A DNA stretch of 64,000 nt. It comes from Ailanthus altissimus. Lineage: Eukaryota; Streptophyta; Magnoliopsida; Sapindales; Simaroubaceae. Positions 37,465-49,474 of the stretch are shown here, one piece after another. The first letter of the stretch is position 1, and every line of letters begins with the position of its first letter. The stretch covers positions 5,709,001-5,773,000 of the forward strand of contig OX327683.1 of the NCBI GenBank assembly GCA_946807835.1. The letters run 5' to 3'. The notes beneath the pieces are model-generated. The model ran no database searches, was not told the origin of the DNA, and worked only from the letters and a program-made list of their open reading frames with translations. A program made the position numbers and the translations under genes.

Positions 37465-38345
37465 TGTTAAAAATTGATGATTCAAAAATTTTGTACGGTC
37501 AAAAACTGATATGAATACTAAGAAGAGAGTCATTATTGAAGCCAAGTACGCATTGGGTGTACAAAGAATAAGTAAAATGGAAAGCCAAAAAAATAAGTAC
37601 TGTTTACACAGCGACACTGTTCAGGGCAAGCATTGTTTATGCGAGGCAAGGCACTATTCACGTGGCAACTTATAGACATTTTCTGTTTTGGCTCAATTGA
37701 CTTCTTTAAGTGGAATTATAATTCTTAAAAGTAAGGACTTTTATTCCAACTAAGTTTAGAGTTTCTTAGGGTATCTTACTCGCTATATAAATCCTTCTAA
37801 ACACAAGAGAAAATGAAGCATTTAAAGTTTTAAGATATAGACCATAAGAAATAATAGAGAAGTTAGGTAGACACTAAGTGCATAGTGCACTAGAGTGTAA
37901 CCTTTTGAAGAGTGTTTTCTTTTAGTTTTTAAGTGAACAAAAGAAATTAGTTTAGATTTTCGGTCTATTCTTATATTCCTTGTAGAAATTTCTTATGAGA
38001 ATATACTAAGAGGTCTTGGAGAATTCATGATGATCAATGGTAGATACTTAAAGATCTCTATAGAAAATACTATAGTGATCTATGAGAGATACTATAGATA
38101 TTGTGAAATCACTGATGATATAAGAAGATACTTAGTGATCTATATCAATAATAAAAGTTAGATCATGAATCTACCGTAAACATAGGTATTTATGGGCCGA
38201 ACCACATATATCTTGTGTCTTATTGATTAGTTTTTTTTTTTATCTTTATTAATATATTAATCTTATGTATTCTTACTTATGATGTGAGTTATAACTTTCA
38301 CTGTACATAAAATCAAAAAAAAAGTATTAAGACATATATCAATGC
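37465..38345 (+). mobile_element. Family B right LTR (copy 2)
   Basis: It aligns with the two halves of the left LTR and with 27,313-27,904. TATA box GCTATATAAATCC is at about 37,780. The match to the left LTR ends near GTATTAAG (about 38,335), so the right border is probably truncated or diverged. Confidence 0.75.
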
Positions 38346-38869
38346 AATTATAGTAACACTTTCTACACTAGCATTACATCATTTGCTAATTGTCAACTAT
38401 AAATATGACATTTTCTCCCTTTTAACACCCATTTTAATCTCCACTATAATAGTCTCCATGTTAATCATACTCATATTTACTTTCTTCCTCCCTTTTGTCG
38501 TGTTAACTATTTGTTATTCATGAAATTTTCATCTACCTACATTTTTTATGCTATCTCCACCTATATGTAAAAGCTTTGACAAACCCCCTCTTTATAACAA
38601 TACCAGACATATATTAACTTAACTTTACCAATCCCATTCAATTATGCACTTTCATTTCCTCAAATGTACAATATTTACTTCTCTTGATTTTAACACAATT
38701 GTTGTTCCTTTTGTTCTTCTTTTTTGGTCTTCTTCCTCGATACAAATTCCTTCTTACTCATATATACGCTTTGATTTTAATTTTGATTTTGATTTTGAGT
38801 TTGATACTTAGGCCACATCAATCCTTTTCTTTTATTAATCTTCCATTTAATAACGTATTTAACTCCTAA

Positions 38870-39155
38870 TACTAAGATTTCTTTATATCCTACTTTTCCA
38901 ACGTTTAATTTCATGACACATATACTGCATTATATATTAATTTACTGTCACCGCACTTCTCCATTATTGCTCCCTACAAACTCATCCTTAGTTTAATCTT
39001 CCAATGTATTATTTCTTGACACATTTACCTACCACACTTCTTCGTTACTGCCCCTCACAAGCTCCTCCTTCGTTTAATTCTCCAACGTGTTATTTCTTTA
39101 CGCATGTAACAATCTCACTTTTTCGTCCCCACAAACTCGTCCTAATTCTTTAAAC
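38870..39155 (+). repeat. Degenerate tandem repeat of about 80 bp
   Basis: Units sharing CACTTCTYCRTTAYTGC, CTCMTCCTTMGTTTAAT and TCCAAYGTRTTATTTCTT start near 38,954, 39,035 and 39,113, with a more diverged piece to the left. Spacing is about 78-81 bases. Confidence 0.6.
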
Positions 39156-40661
39156 TTTAACTCGTCTTGGAGACGTAACTCCCTAAGCTTGGTATTCTCA
39201 CCATAAACCCATGGCAGCCAACCACTGACTCTTGCTTAACAAGTTGACTCGATCACCCTATTATATGCTAACATGTAGCAGTAAAGTCTTCAAAGGAACC
39301 ATTTAAGTCTTTCATTTTCCACACACATTCTACATCCAGTCTCGATTAGCAGTATAGCCAATTGCATTTGTACATATGGTGCTTTTACAGTTCCCTCGAA
39401 CTGTACTAACAGTAACACAATATGCTGCATCCATACAGCAGTTGCATGGTAGCTATGCCCTTAAATCAATCATTATCAAAGATTTTTAAAAAAAATTTGA
39501 TATTCAATTTTTTTTTTCCTGTTATTAGAGAAGACCGATCAAATATGCACTAAATATTGTATATTGTCAATAATATATTTTTTAATTTAAGTTAACTTTT
39601 CATCAAATAAAAAATGTGTCAAATTTGGGTCATCCATATATTTATATCAAATACAAATAAAATAACTCAATTTCGTCTTATTCATTTAAAAAATGAATTT
39701 AATTTAATTTAATTTTTAAATTCATATATTTATATATATGAATTGAATACATATTTATTAAAAAAAATTCATATTTTATTACTCAAATAAATTTGAATAC
39801 AAATTAAATACAAATAGATTATAAATACAAATAGATTTGACGTAAATTTGCTTCGCTTTATTCATATTATTAAGGAAATTTTTCATAAATAACTTAAATT
39901 TTTAAGTAATATTCTTTTTTAACCACAAATAAATTAGTTAATATTTATTATTTAAGAAATGGACAATTAAATAATTATACATTTGACTCTCTCTATCAAA
40001 CATTTAAACTTGTTCTCTCTCTAGAATTTAAAACTTTTAAAAATTTTTTTTGTATTTATTTTGTAAATATATAACCATCAAAATGTAATGTAATAAAGCA
40101 TAAGAAAATAAAATGAATTAAAGAAAAATAGGATAATCAAAGAGTAATATGGTACATAAAAAAAAAATTGGGAACAATTCGCGGATTTCATTTCGCGGGC
40201 AGCAAATGGGACTCATGATTCTTGCCTTGTTTTGTTTCTTTTATTTAATATAATTGTTTTCAAATTTTCTTTTTATTTTCTTTTGAATTAATTTAATTGG
40301 ATATTTTGTTTAATTAATATAATTATTTATTTAATAACAAAAATAAAAAATATATATTTTGTGCAGCACGACATGCATATGCGGCATACATGTGCAAGTC
40401 GCATAGCATGCAACGTGAGAGACACATTCAATAGGTATATTTTAAAACTTACTATTATTTATAACTTAATCATTAAATAAAAGATATTTATTATAATTTA
40501 ATAATATTTTATTAAAATAATTAACATACTATTTAATTAGTTGTTATTTATTTATATTATCATCACATAAAAATTTATTTATTTATTATAATTAAAAATA
40601 AAATAAAAATAAATAAAAATATAATTTTAAAAAAATAATTAATTTAAAAAAAACAAAGAAG

Positions 40662-40689
40662 AAAGTGATTTGCGGGCGCGAATCACTTT
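40662..40689. repeat. GC-rich hairpin in an AT-rich setting
   Basis: AAAGTGATT (40,662-40,670) is the exact reverse complement of AATCACTTT (40,681-40,689), around a loop TGCGGGCGCG. Confidence 0.6.
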
Positions 40690-41048
40690 GCGAAATTTTT
40701 TCTAAATTTTTCTTTATTCACTTTATTGCTCTTTTATTTATCTTTTTTTTTATTCACTTTATTTTCTCCCACTTTATCATATTATACTTTGATACTTATA
40801 TATTTACAAAACAAACACATAAAAAAACTTCAAAATTTTTAAAATTTTCAAAATTTACTAATTTAAATATTTGAGGAGAGAAAAAATATAACTCAATAAC
40901 ATAATTGTCTAATTATCTATTTTTTGATTAATAAAAATTAATTCATTCATTTGTGACTAAAAAACTATTACCTAAAATATAAGTCATTTACAAATAAAAA
41001 ATCTCTATCACCACAAGCAAATAACTTCTAAACTTTTTATTTTTTAAG

Positions 41049-41225
41049 AATAAGAGTAATATTAAATATTTTAAAATTTTATTTTAAAGTATATGTTAAA
41101 AATAATGTATCAAATAAATATTAAATAATAAAATAATATAAATTTTAAAATTATTTATTACATTTAATATTTTTTTAACACATTATTTTTTAAACATAAT
41201 TTAAAATAAAATTTAATATAACGCT
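41049..41225. mobile_element. MITE-like foldback element
   Basis: The two halves are imperfect inverted repeats. GAGTAATATTAAAT at the left pairs with ATTTAATATAACGCTC at the right (41,209-41,225). TTTTATTTTAAAGTATATGT and AACATAATTTAAAATAAAA pair further in. It is about 175 bp, has no coding capacity, and resembles the foldbacks at 54,309-54,540. Confidence 0.55.
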
Positions 41226-41548
41226 CATTTGAAGACTATGGAATTTTATTAAAGTCACTAAGCACACGAGTCCTAAGCTGATTCCTCAATTCTCAAGCCA
41301 AGAACCCGATACGTTTTCCTCCCCTTTTTTTTCCTTTTTCTTTTTTCGTTTATTCGTTTCGCGTAACAATCTGTACGGTTGCTTCTTTACTTCGCAACAG
41401 AGGAAATAATATAAATGAGTATAATAATAACCAAATGAAAATTTCATAAATGTAAACCAAAACAAAATCATCAACCCATTTAAATTTTAACCTGGTGACT
41501 TAAATTTCGGATTTTGATTCAATCGTTTTATACTTGTTTAAGCTGAAA

Positions 41549-44500
41549 ATGAAGATGGGTATGGGCATTTCTTCCTTGATAGCATTAAAAGCAGCAGCTG
41601 AATTCTCCATCTTTGCATTTTTAAGAAACTTAGGTTTCACAATCTTATCATTGCCATTCTTGCATGCATTTTTAGTTTCACTACTCATTTCATTTGCATC
41701 TCTCCCATTCATCAATCTCCCCTCGCTTTTGGGCAAGCGATCAGATGGGAGTTTCCCCATTTGGTCAATCATGTTCGGCCCTTACATTTATCCTGTTAGA
41801 ATTTTCTCATTTTTGAGAAGATTCATCAGCGGTGAAGATCCTTACACTGAGGTTTATAAAGGGTTATATGTTGGTGGGTGGCCATATTCTCCTACTAAAT
41901 TGCCCCCTGGTAACCCTGCTATTATAGATTGCACTTGTGAGTTTCCAAGGATTAAGGAATTGGCAAGACACTCTTATTTTTGTGTGCCCACTTGGGATAC
42001 AAGGGCGCCGCTGCCTGGGGACATTGAATCAGCTGTGAAGTGGGCTTGTGGAAAGAGAGCTCAGAATAGACCTGTTTTTATTCACTGTGCATATGGTATG
42101 ATATTGACTACTTTTTATTATCTTTTTGCTTTTTCAGATGCTTTATTGGTAGATTATGCTGGTTTTATGTTTGCACTTATAATATTGAATGATACATATT
42201 GCTTGATAGCTTTTTATTTGTATCTTAGATTCTTAGTGGCAATCAGTTTCTTTTCAAACACTTTTGTTGGTAGTTGAATTAGGTTTAAACCTAGTTGATT
42301 GCATAGAAATAATGGTCAGTTTGGTGTTCGGAAGATTTTCCTTTGCACATACTAAATGATATTAGGTAAATTTTATGTCCTCTGTGCTGTAATTGTTTCT
42401 AGTTCTTGGTGGTAGGAGCTGTTTGCTTTGATTGTTTTGTAGGTGATGCATTAGCTTTATCTTCCGTTAGTGGTTTTGGTTTCGCACTGTTTCCATTTGC
42501 TTTCCTATTCTTACATATCTTGCTATTGTTCCATCTTCAACTTTATGGTTGCACCAGGTTCATGTTATATTTTTCATAGGCTGAAAAGTTCGGAAAGACA
42601 CTTTATTTTGAATAAAGGTTTCTGTGCTTTTTCAGAGGAAGAGAAACTGAACTTATTCTTTATGAATATATTCTTTTACAACTTTATGCAAAAATTCTCA
42701 TTTCTTATTGATGAAGTTGTTGATTTTTGAAAAACTGTTTTCTAAAAAATCTCATATAGTGGAAGGTAGGTTTTAAAATTTTTCATGAAAAGTTCTTTTC
42801 AATATATCATCTAACTATATTAATTTAGATATTATACTTTTAAAAATTATATCTAGCACACAAATTTTTAGAAGACGTTTTCTATTAAGATTTGCAAACC
42901 TTTCACGCTATATTTTTCATAAATGAATGATTCATATGGACGAATTGATTAATTAGGAAAGATTTAATTTGTGTTCTCTCTAATTCATACTTGGAATCTC
43001 AACACATGAGAATACAAATTCATACTATTTTCTTTCTAAAAATATTAGTCTAAGAGGAATACAAAAATACATCAAATGTATTTTTATTAATAAATCTATG
43101 CCATATCACTCTATTTATACATCAAAGTACTAGCAAAAGATAATGAATCTGTGCCATATCACTCTATTTATACATCAAATGTATGAATAGAATAAGGATA
43201 AAAATATTATTTAATATTATTTTTATTAATTAGATAATATAGCATATTCATGCTTATCTCCAAATTATTTGAAAAATATTTTATTTAATTTGGATAATCT
43301 TATTATCCAAATCTAAATAATCAATTGATAATTATATTATCTATTTATTTAATAAATAATATGAATATTCTAAATTAAATTATTGTTATCCAAATCTTTA
43401 TCTGATAAATAATAATACACATAATCAATTAATTTATTATTATTTATCTATATATTTATCTGATAAATAATAATTCAAATAAACTAATTAAATAATTATT
43501 ATTTATACATTTTCATAACTATTATGAATTTAATTGGGTTTAATCAAATTAAATTTTAACCAATTAATATTTTAGATTCAATAATTAATCTATAATTTAT
43601 TTGTGTTTTATAGAGTCTGTTTGGGGACTTGATGGATCTACAAAATTAAACTCTAATAAATTAAATTATTTGATTAAAACTCTTTAATTAATATAATTTT
43701 ATTTATTAACTTTATTATTCCTCTAAAAATATAAGTTGAACTCTTAAATTTTGTAGATAAGTTATAAAATAGAAAATTATTTCTATCCTTTTAATAATTA
43801 TTTATACAAATTAATCCTTCACAAATAGTCATAATTAGAGTTAGATCGAGTGTCTTTAATCTCTTTAATTATAACTTTATCTTTAATCCACATTGATCCT
43901 CTTTTAAATAATTAATTTGTGAAAATCACATATTAATTATTTTCTTTCATTTTTAAAAAAATTTGAGCTCATTATGTTCAAGATCAGAATCAATTATCAA
44001 GAAAATAACTTATTTAACTTTTTCTCAAAATAAGTGAATTCTATTTCTATGAAAAATGTTCCCACTATTTATTTTGTTACATATATAAAATGCTTAGTAA
44101 TTAACTAAAACTATTTTATAGTCTTTTCCATGTAAATAAAAAAAAAACATAACATAATGAATATGAGTTCATTAATCACTCAGAATTAAGATTGATCCAT
44201 ATATAATTATATTGTGATAAAATAAATTTTCTTTATTAACAGAGATTAATAAAGAATTAATTTTATCATGACTCAATCTTATATAATTAATATTATACAC
44301 AATGCCTACATTTTTCACGTCAATACATAAAATGATCCGGATGAGACCATCGCATACAATATATAAATGGCCACACTTATAGTCTATTAAATGAAATTTT
44401 TTCCTTCCGTCGAATTAAGGACTAGTTTAGATTATTATATTTAAACTTAATTCTCTTGTATATAACTGTTATATACTAAGTTTAAAATTACATATAATAA

Positions 44501-47500
44501 TCAAGAAATTTCATAATATTTAAATAAAAGCAATTAAAATTACAAGCATAAAATTGAATGAATAACCTATATTATTAATTTCAGCAATAACTAAAAATAA
44601 CTCATCATGCTCTAAAGGCACACTTCTAATAATCTCTCACTTGTCTTAAAGTAAATGGGACATGTCTTGTATCTCTAGACCCTTTAAGTAGAGTTTTATA
44701 AAAGGATTAATATGGTTATTTTGTGATTCGATCTTCTTCACCATGACATCTCTTTGGTGAATGATCTATTTGATAAGATGGTATTTATGTTCTATGCATT
44801 TACCTCTTTTGTGACTTCTTGACTCTTTTGGATTATGACATTGTACCACTATTATCACAATAAAATGGAAGGAGTTTTATCTATGTCAAGAAAAAATTTC
44901 AAATTCGATAAGAATTTGCATAACCATACTGCCTCTTTAGTTGCTTCACAAGCCACTACATATTTGGCTTTCATGGTGGAATCGACAATACATAATTATT
45001 TTATACCTCTCTATAAAATGGCTCCAGCACCAAAAGTGACATTGATTCAAAAATGAATTTATGAAAATCTAAGTCATATTGAAAATCAAAATCAGTGTAT
45101 CCGATTGGGATCAAATCCTTATCAAAATAGACAAGCATAGAATTTCTCATTTCTTATGTTAAAGTAAGTGCTTACATGTCATTCCAATATTATATGAATA
45201 TTAAATTATTTAATATTTATACAAAATATATTTCAATAAAATCATTAATATCAAATTTATACGGTACAGTGCTTGTAACGTTACAGATATTATATGATTT
45301 AAAGGAGTTCAGATCTGATTTAAAGAGATTTTGATAAGGGTTAAGACTTAGCAACATTAACAATTATAACTAGTAAAAATTAACATGTTATAAGAATCAA
45401 TAAAATATAAGGAGTTGGAGCCTTGGATGTAATGAGACAAATACCTGAGGGTATACTAGTAATGACATGGTTGCAAGAGCTGCAATCATTTGCTAGAAAA
45501 TGTCGTTATATAAGTATGTTCTCAAACATTATATTCCTGATCTATTTTTATTTATATAAGTCTGTCGGTGAATATCTTTTATATAAATCAGTATATGTTT
45601 ATATCTGTAAGGTATAGATAGTTGTTCTTAGCTAACCATAAGCTTAAAGCTCGTTTAAACATACGAGTATTTAGTTAAGACTGGATATTGAACAGACTCA
45701 TAAAGACCTCTAATAGACATCCTATAAAACCATCAATAGAGGGTCTTCTCGAGTTAAGTAATATTCGCGATCCTTTAAACCTAGTGCCATAGTAGGCTTG
45801 TGAGTAATCCACCATACTTTAATTCTATGCATATCAAAGACCTTTCATAGTCTGACCGCTGGGTGTTGTTGGGTATGGTTCGATACTTATGAAGTCTTGT
45901 ATGTGTAGATATAGAATCCGTCAGCTTATATAGGTGAGTTGTATATTCTAATGCTCAAAATATTGTATTTTAGAAAGGATTTTGGCCAAAAGCATATACC
46001 TCCAAAAATCGTTTTTCATAGGGTTAAATAATATCACAAAGGAGTTTACGAATATTATTTTTTAAAATACAAATGTGGAGATAAGTTCACAGATGAACAT
46101 ATGAAGATTTGATGGTGTAGATCTATATCCCCGCTCTTCTAGGATATAGATGACAAAATGACTATACGTATGCGCTATAATCTCAAATTGTATGATTTAA
46201 TGCGCTGATTTATAATATCTGTGACATATGCGTAGGGCATTGATCATGAATTTATGGAATAGTTTTATTTGACAAATCAGACGTAGACTTAGAGAGTCTC
46301 ACAATATAAAGTGCACTCATTGGGTACTAGGGCAACGTACTGGATTGAATTGTTCAGTCTAGTAATATCCAGCATAACCACAGGATGCGTGCGTGTCCAT
46401 ATTTAAGTGTTAAATACATTAATTAGTTAACAATTATTGTTTACTAATTGTATAATCACACGTAGTACATTGTGAGCTTTTAATTAATTTTACCTAAGTG
46501 TATGGCATGGTAGAACCCACTAGAGTGTATACTTTGTAATTATATAAAAAGAAAAAATTAATAATTTTAAAAATTAATTATTTAATAATTAAATAATTAA
46601 GATATTTTATTATTATATTATATTATGTTAATATATATATTTAGTGGCCAAGTATATATATAATAATATTATATTATACAAAAAGATATATATGTGAAAT
46701 AGAGACCAAGAAGAGTAAAAATAAATTGTTTTTGTTATTTTTGTAACAACATGGCCTGTCATGTTGAATGAAAAGAAGTTTTTGGACGTTTTGTTCTAAT
46801 TGTTAGAAACAAAGGAAAAACTAAAGTAATTCATCTTTCTTTTATTTTTCTTCAATTAGCCAACCATATTATAAGCACTTATCAATTGATTTTGTTGTTC
46901 AAATGTTGAATTAGAACAAAATCATTGATTGCTTGGTAGTGAATAAATAGATTTACGAGTTAATTTAAATATTTTAAGTGTTAAATCAATATTAAAAATA
47001 AGGTCGCTATTCTAGCGACTCAAACCTATCCTATTGAGTTTTAAAATTGTCAACGACTCTATTTTAGACAGTACTTCAGCTTAAATTGTACCAAAGACTT
47101 GCAAGGTGACAATTCTCAATTTTAATATTAATGTGATTAATATTTATTTTGTTCATTATTGCAATAGAACAAAATTTATTATGTTCATTACTTTAGAAAA
47201 TTAGAATTCCAACTTTCGTTGTGTATATATTTATGTATGATATGCATAAATTATATATATATATATATACGAGAAATTTTATGTAACGAATACAAACCAC
47301 ATGTATACACACACCCAATAAATTTAGTTATAAACTGAAATATTTGACATTCAACACTTTGTAGGTATTTCAAAATCTACTTTACTACAATCCAGTGATC
47401 ATAACTAAGATTAGAACCTTTCAATTCAATGAATTTCTTCATGAAGCATCCAAAATCTTTCTATCTCCCATCCACCCTCTACCTTTTCAATCCAGCTAAC

Positions 47501-49474
47501 TATACCCACAAAATAATAAATATCGGGCCTAATACATAATATAGCATACTGCCTACTACAAAGGCATAGGGTACTCATTGCATATCCTCTTCTTCTTAAA
47601 GTGTATTAAGGCATTGTACCTTAAACAAGTAAATTTCATGACGAGAAGATAAATTACCTTTCTTAAAATTCTATATTAAAAAATTTTACAAAGATTTTAT
47701 CTATGTACGAACTTGAGACAAAGCTAAGAAGTTTGTTCTTATAATCTCATATGAGTTGGATCTAAAGAACATAACTTGTTTCTTCCAAATCTTTCATTAG
47801 AAATTGCTTAGCTAGCTATTTCTTTACTTCAAATAATATTTTTTTTATCATTCACAAAGAGCATAATATCATCAATGTAAAGAACCAAGAAAACTATTTT
47901 ACTTTCATTGATGTACTTGTATACACAAGCTTTATCAATGTTTTACTCAAAGCCATAAGACTTAATAGCTTGATCAAATCTCGTTTTCCAAGATTTAGAT
48001 ACTTGCTTAAGTCTATAAGTGAACCTTTGCATCTTGTAAATTTTTTGCTATTGACCTTGTTTTATGAATTCCTCTCATTGAACCATGTAAATGATTTCAT
48101 CAAGATTGTCATTAAGAAAAGTAATTTTGACATTCATTTGTCAAATCTCATAATATAAACAAGTGACAATAGATAAGGGAATACGATTGAATTTTAGCAT
48201 GATCACTAGTGAGAAAGTCTCCTCATAGTCAACTCCCTCTTTTAGGGTATAACCCTTTACTATCAACCTACATTAAAAGTCTTCAGTTTTTCATCTGCTC
48301 TTTTTTTTCTTTTGTAAATTCATTTGCACCTAATGGTTTTAAATCCTTGAGTAGATCTATAACTTCCCAAACCAAATTGGAGTGCATTAACCCTATCTCA
48401 AAATGCATAGCTTCAAGCCATTTTTTCTTGTTATAATCTTTCATTACTTGTTTATATGTTAATGGATAATCTACACTATCATCGAAGATTACAACTTGTG
48501 CTTCTGTAAATAAAGTGTAGCAAATGGGTTATCTTACAATCCTCTCATTATGCCTAGGTGGTGGTGGTTTGTTAACTTTTATTGGTTGTTAAGGTTTAAC
48601 CTCATCTAAAAGTAGTTCTTTGATAATAACTTTGTTTCAATATTTCTGATCGCTTATATAATTTTTCTCTAGTATTTTTTTGATATAAATACTTTGTTTT
48701 CTTATGGCTTATAAAAGAAACCACATCTTGTCTCTTTCGAGTAGCTTACAAATAGGCATATTTCTTAGCGTAGTTCCAACTGTTTTTCCTTTTAACATGT
48801 GTGCCAGACACTTTCATATGCAAAAATATCACAAAAACAATTCTGTGACTATTCTATAACTTTAAGGGAGTCATTTTTTTATTGAGTTAGATGGTACTTA
48901 AATGGTGGTACTGTAAAAATTTTTATTTAACTTCTTAATAACTAATTTCATACAAGTTTATAATTTTTATAAAATTATAAATTAGCCCTAGACCCATATT
49001 ATATGAATCCACCCAACATGTTTAATCCTAGAACGTCGGTCAAAAGGGTCACTAGGGCCGCTCTAGTTGAAGGATAAGTGCATATTTATTTTGGGAGAGT
49101 TCAGATACTTTGGCTTAATATTCTATATGAAACTGAAATCTTTTGTCCAAATAGTGATGAATTGTTTTCCGACTAAAATGGATGATTTGTGAAAACTTGT
49201 TTCTTGGGTTGATTACAACTTTCTTGCTCTTAGTTTGCTTGTGAATTGGTAACTTTCTGATCGAAACCATGAAATGCACTCTCTAGGTCGTGGAAGAAGT
49301 GTAGTTGTCATGTGCGCATTACTAGTGGCTTTAGGCATCGTGGAAGATTGGAAAATGGCTGAGAAGTTCATCCAAGGAAGGCGACCTTCTATTGGAATGA
49401 ATGCTCTGCAGCACGAAGCTCTAGAAGAATGGTCAAGACACCGGCTATCTACTCCTAAAGGAATGAAGAAATGA
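41549..49474 (+). CDS. Membrane-anchored dual-specificity phosphatase-like protein (two coding exons)
   Basis: Coding exons 41,549-42,095 and 49,287-49,474 join at a GT..AG intron to give 244 residues. Joining is supported because the phosphatase P-loop is split by the intron: exon 1 ends IHCAYG and exon 2 begins RGRSVVVMCALL, which together give the C-x5-R signature (Cys180, Arg186). A likely general acid is Asp150 in PTWDTRAP. Residues about 20-60 are hydrophobic and could form one or two membrane helices, so the protein is probably membrane-bound with the catalytic domain following (about 96-240: YKGLYVGGWP, NPAIIDCTCEFPR). It belongs to the uncharacterised plant family related to dual-specificity phosphatases (often labelled YnbD-like). 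The substrate is unknown. The ATG at 41,549 is the first in frame; ATGs at codons 3 and 5 are alternatives. The intron is 7,191 bp and full of antisense transposon sequence. Confidence 0.85.
42930..44632 (-). mobile_element. 3' LTR of an antisense Ty1-copia element in the phosphatase intron
   Basis: On the minus strand, CAAGTGAGAGA (44,632-44,645) is a copia polypurine end leading into TTATTAGAAGTGTGCC, a decayed TGTTAG LTR start. The LTR contains a TATA box (minus-strand TGTATAAATAGAGTG, repeated near 43,120 and 43,175). The left border is approximate. The sequence is AT-rich and non-coding. Confidence 0.55.
44633..45156 (-). pseudogene. Antisense copia RNase H remnant
   Basis: The minus-strand translation reads LIPIGYTDFDFQYDLDFHKF, then STMKAKYVACEATKEAVWLC and KFLSNL, matching copia RNase H (usual GYTDSDFQ, STMEAEYVA..EA..EA.WL). 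Frameshifts and stops are present. It is contiguous with the reverse transcriptase remnant on the far side of the family A insert. Confidence 0.8.
45157..47356 (+). mobile_element. 2.2 kb LTR-like element (family A, copy 2) nested in the intronic copia
   Basis: It starts TGTTAAAGTAAGTGCTTAC (compare TGTTAGGGTTGGTGCTTAC in copy 1) and ends GACATTCAACA. Shared landmarks in the same order include GTAACGTTACRGATATT, AAAGGAGTTCAGAT, CCGCTGGGTGTYGTTGGGTA and TAGAACCCACTA. It interrupts the copia frame between ILKYL and the following MLVY-type segment. No coding capacity. The flanks (TCTTA and CTTTG) do not give a clear duplication. Confidence 0.7.
47357..48810 (-). pseudogene. Antisense copia reverse transcriptase and integrase-end remnant
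   Basis: Read from 48,810 downward, the minus strand shows a decayed integrase C-terminus (HVKRKNSWNYAKKYAYL), a linker, then reverse transcriptase beginning at KKWLEAMHFEI (about 48,400-48,440). It ends with a diverged VPYAFVVGSMLYYVL and the WIVVK.ILKYL block at about 47,360-47,400. Many stops and frameshifts are present. The element is truncated at about 48,810. Confidence 0.75.
49287..49474 (+). CDS. Second coding exon of the phosphatase-like gene
   Basis: This exon starts after CTCTCTAG and codes for the Arg half of the P-loop, then LVALGIVEDWKMAEKFIQGR and a conserved MNALQHEALEEWSRHRL tail, ending in TGA. These helices are typical of the C-terminal part of the family. Reading it as a separate gene from the ATG at 49,274 would ignore the acceptor and lose the catalytic Cys. 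Confidence 0.85.

Larger units (their letters stand above)
32858..38345 (+). mobile_element. Non-autonomous LTR element, family B, with a nested solo LTR
   Basis: The left LTR occupies 32,858-33,168 and 35,945 to about 36,362. Its start is missing and its middle is split by a Tekay-type solo LTR. A copia-style primer site (TAGTATCAGAGTATAGGT, about 36,367, compare TGGTATCAGAGC for initiator tRNA-Met) follows. The interior is about 1.1 kb. The right LTR begins TGTTAAAAATTG at 37,465 directly after a purine tract (TATAGAGGGGATT). Interior frames are short and unrecognisable, so the element would have depended on enzymes supplied elsewhere. Confidence 0.7.
38346..41048. other. Intergenic region upstream of the phosphatase-like gene
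   Basis: No gene recognised. 38,350-39,470 is pyrimidine-rich and less AT-rich than the rest. 39,480-41,048 is very AT-rich apart from short GC-rich islands at about 40,180-40,210, 40,365-40,430 and 40,660-40,697. Confidence 0.5.

Noticed and set aside
41500..41772. Antisense 90-codon frame over the phosphatase exon
   Set aside because: It is a shadow on the opposite strand of a well-supported exon.
42470..42730. 86-codon frame after the first phosphatase exon
   Set aside because: It lies inside the intron, lacks motifs and is simply T-rich.
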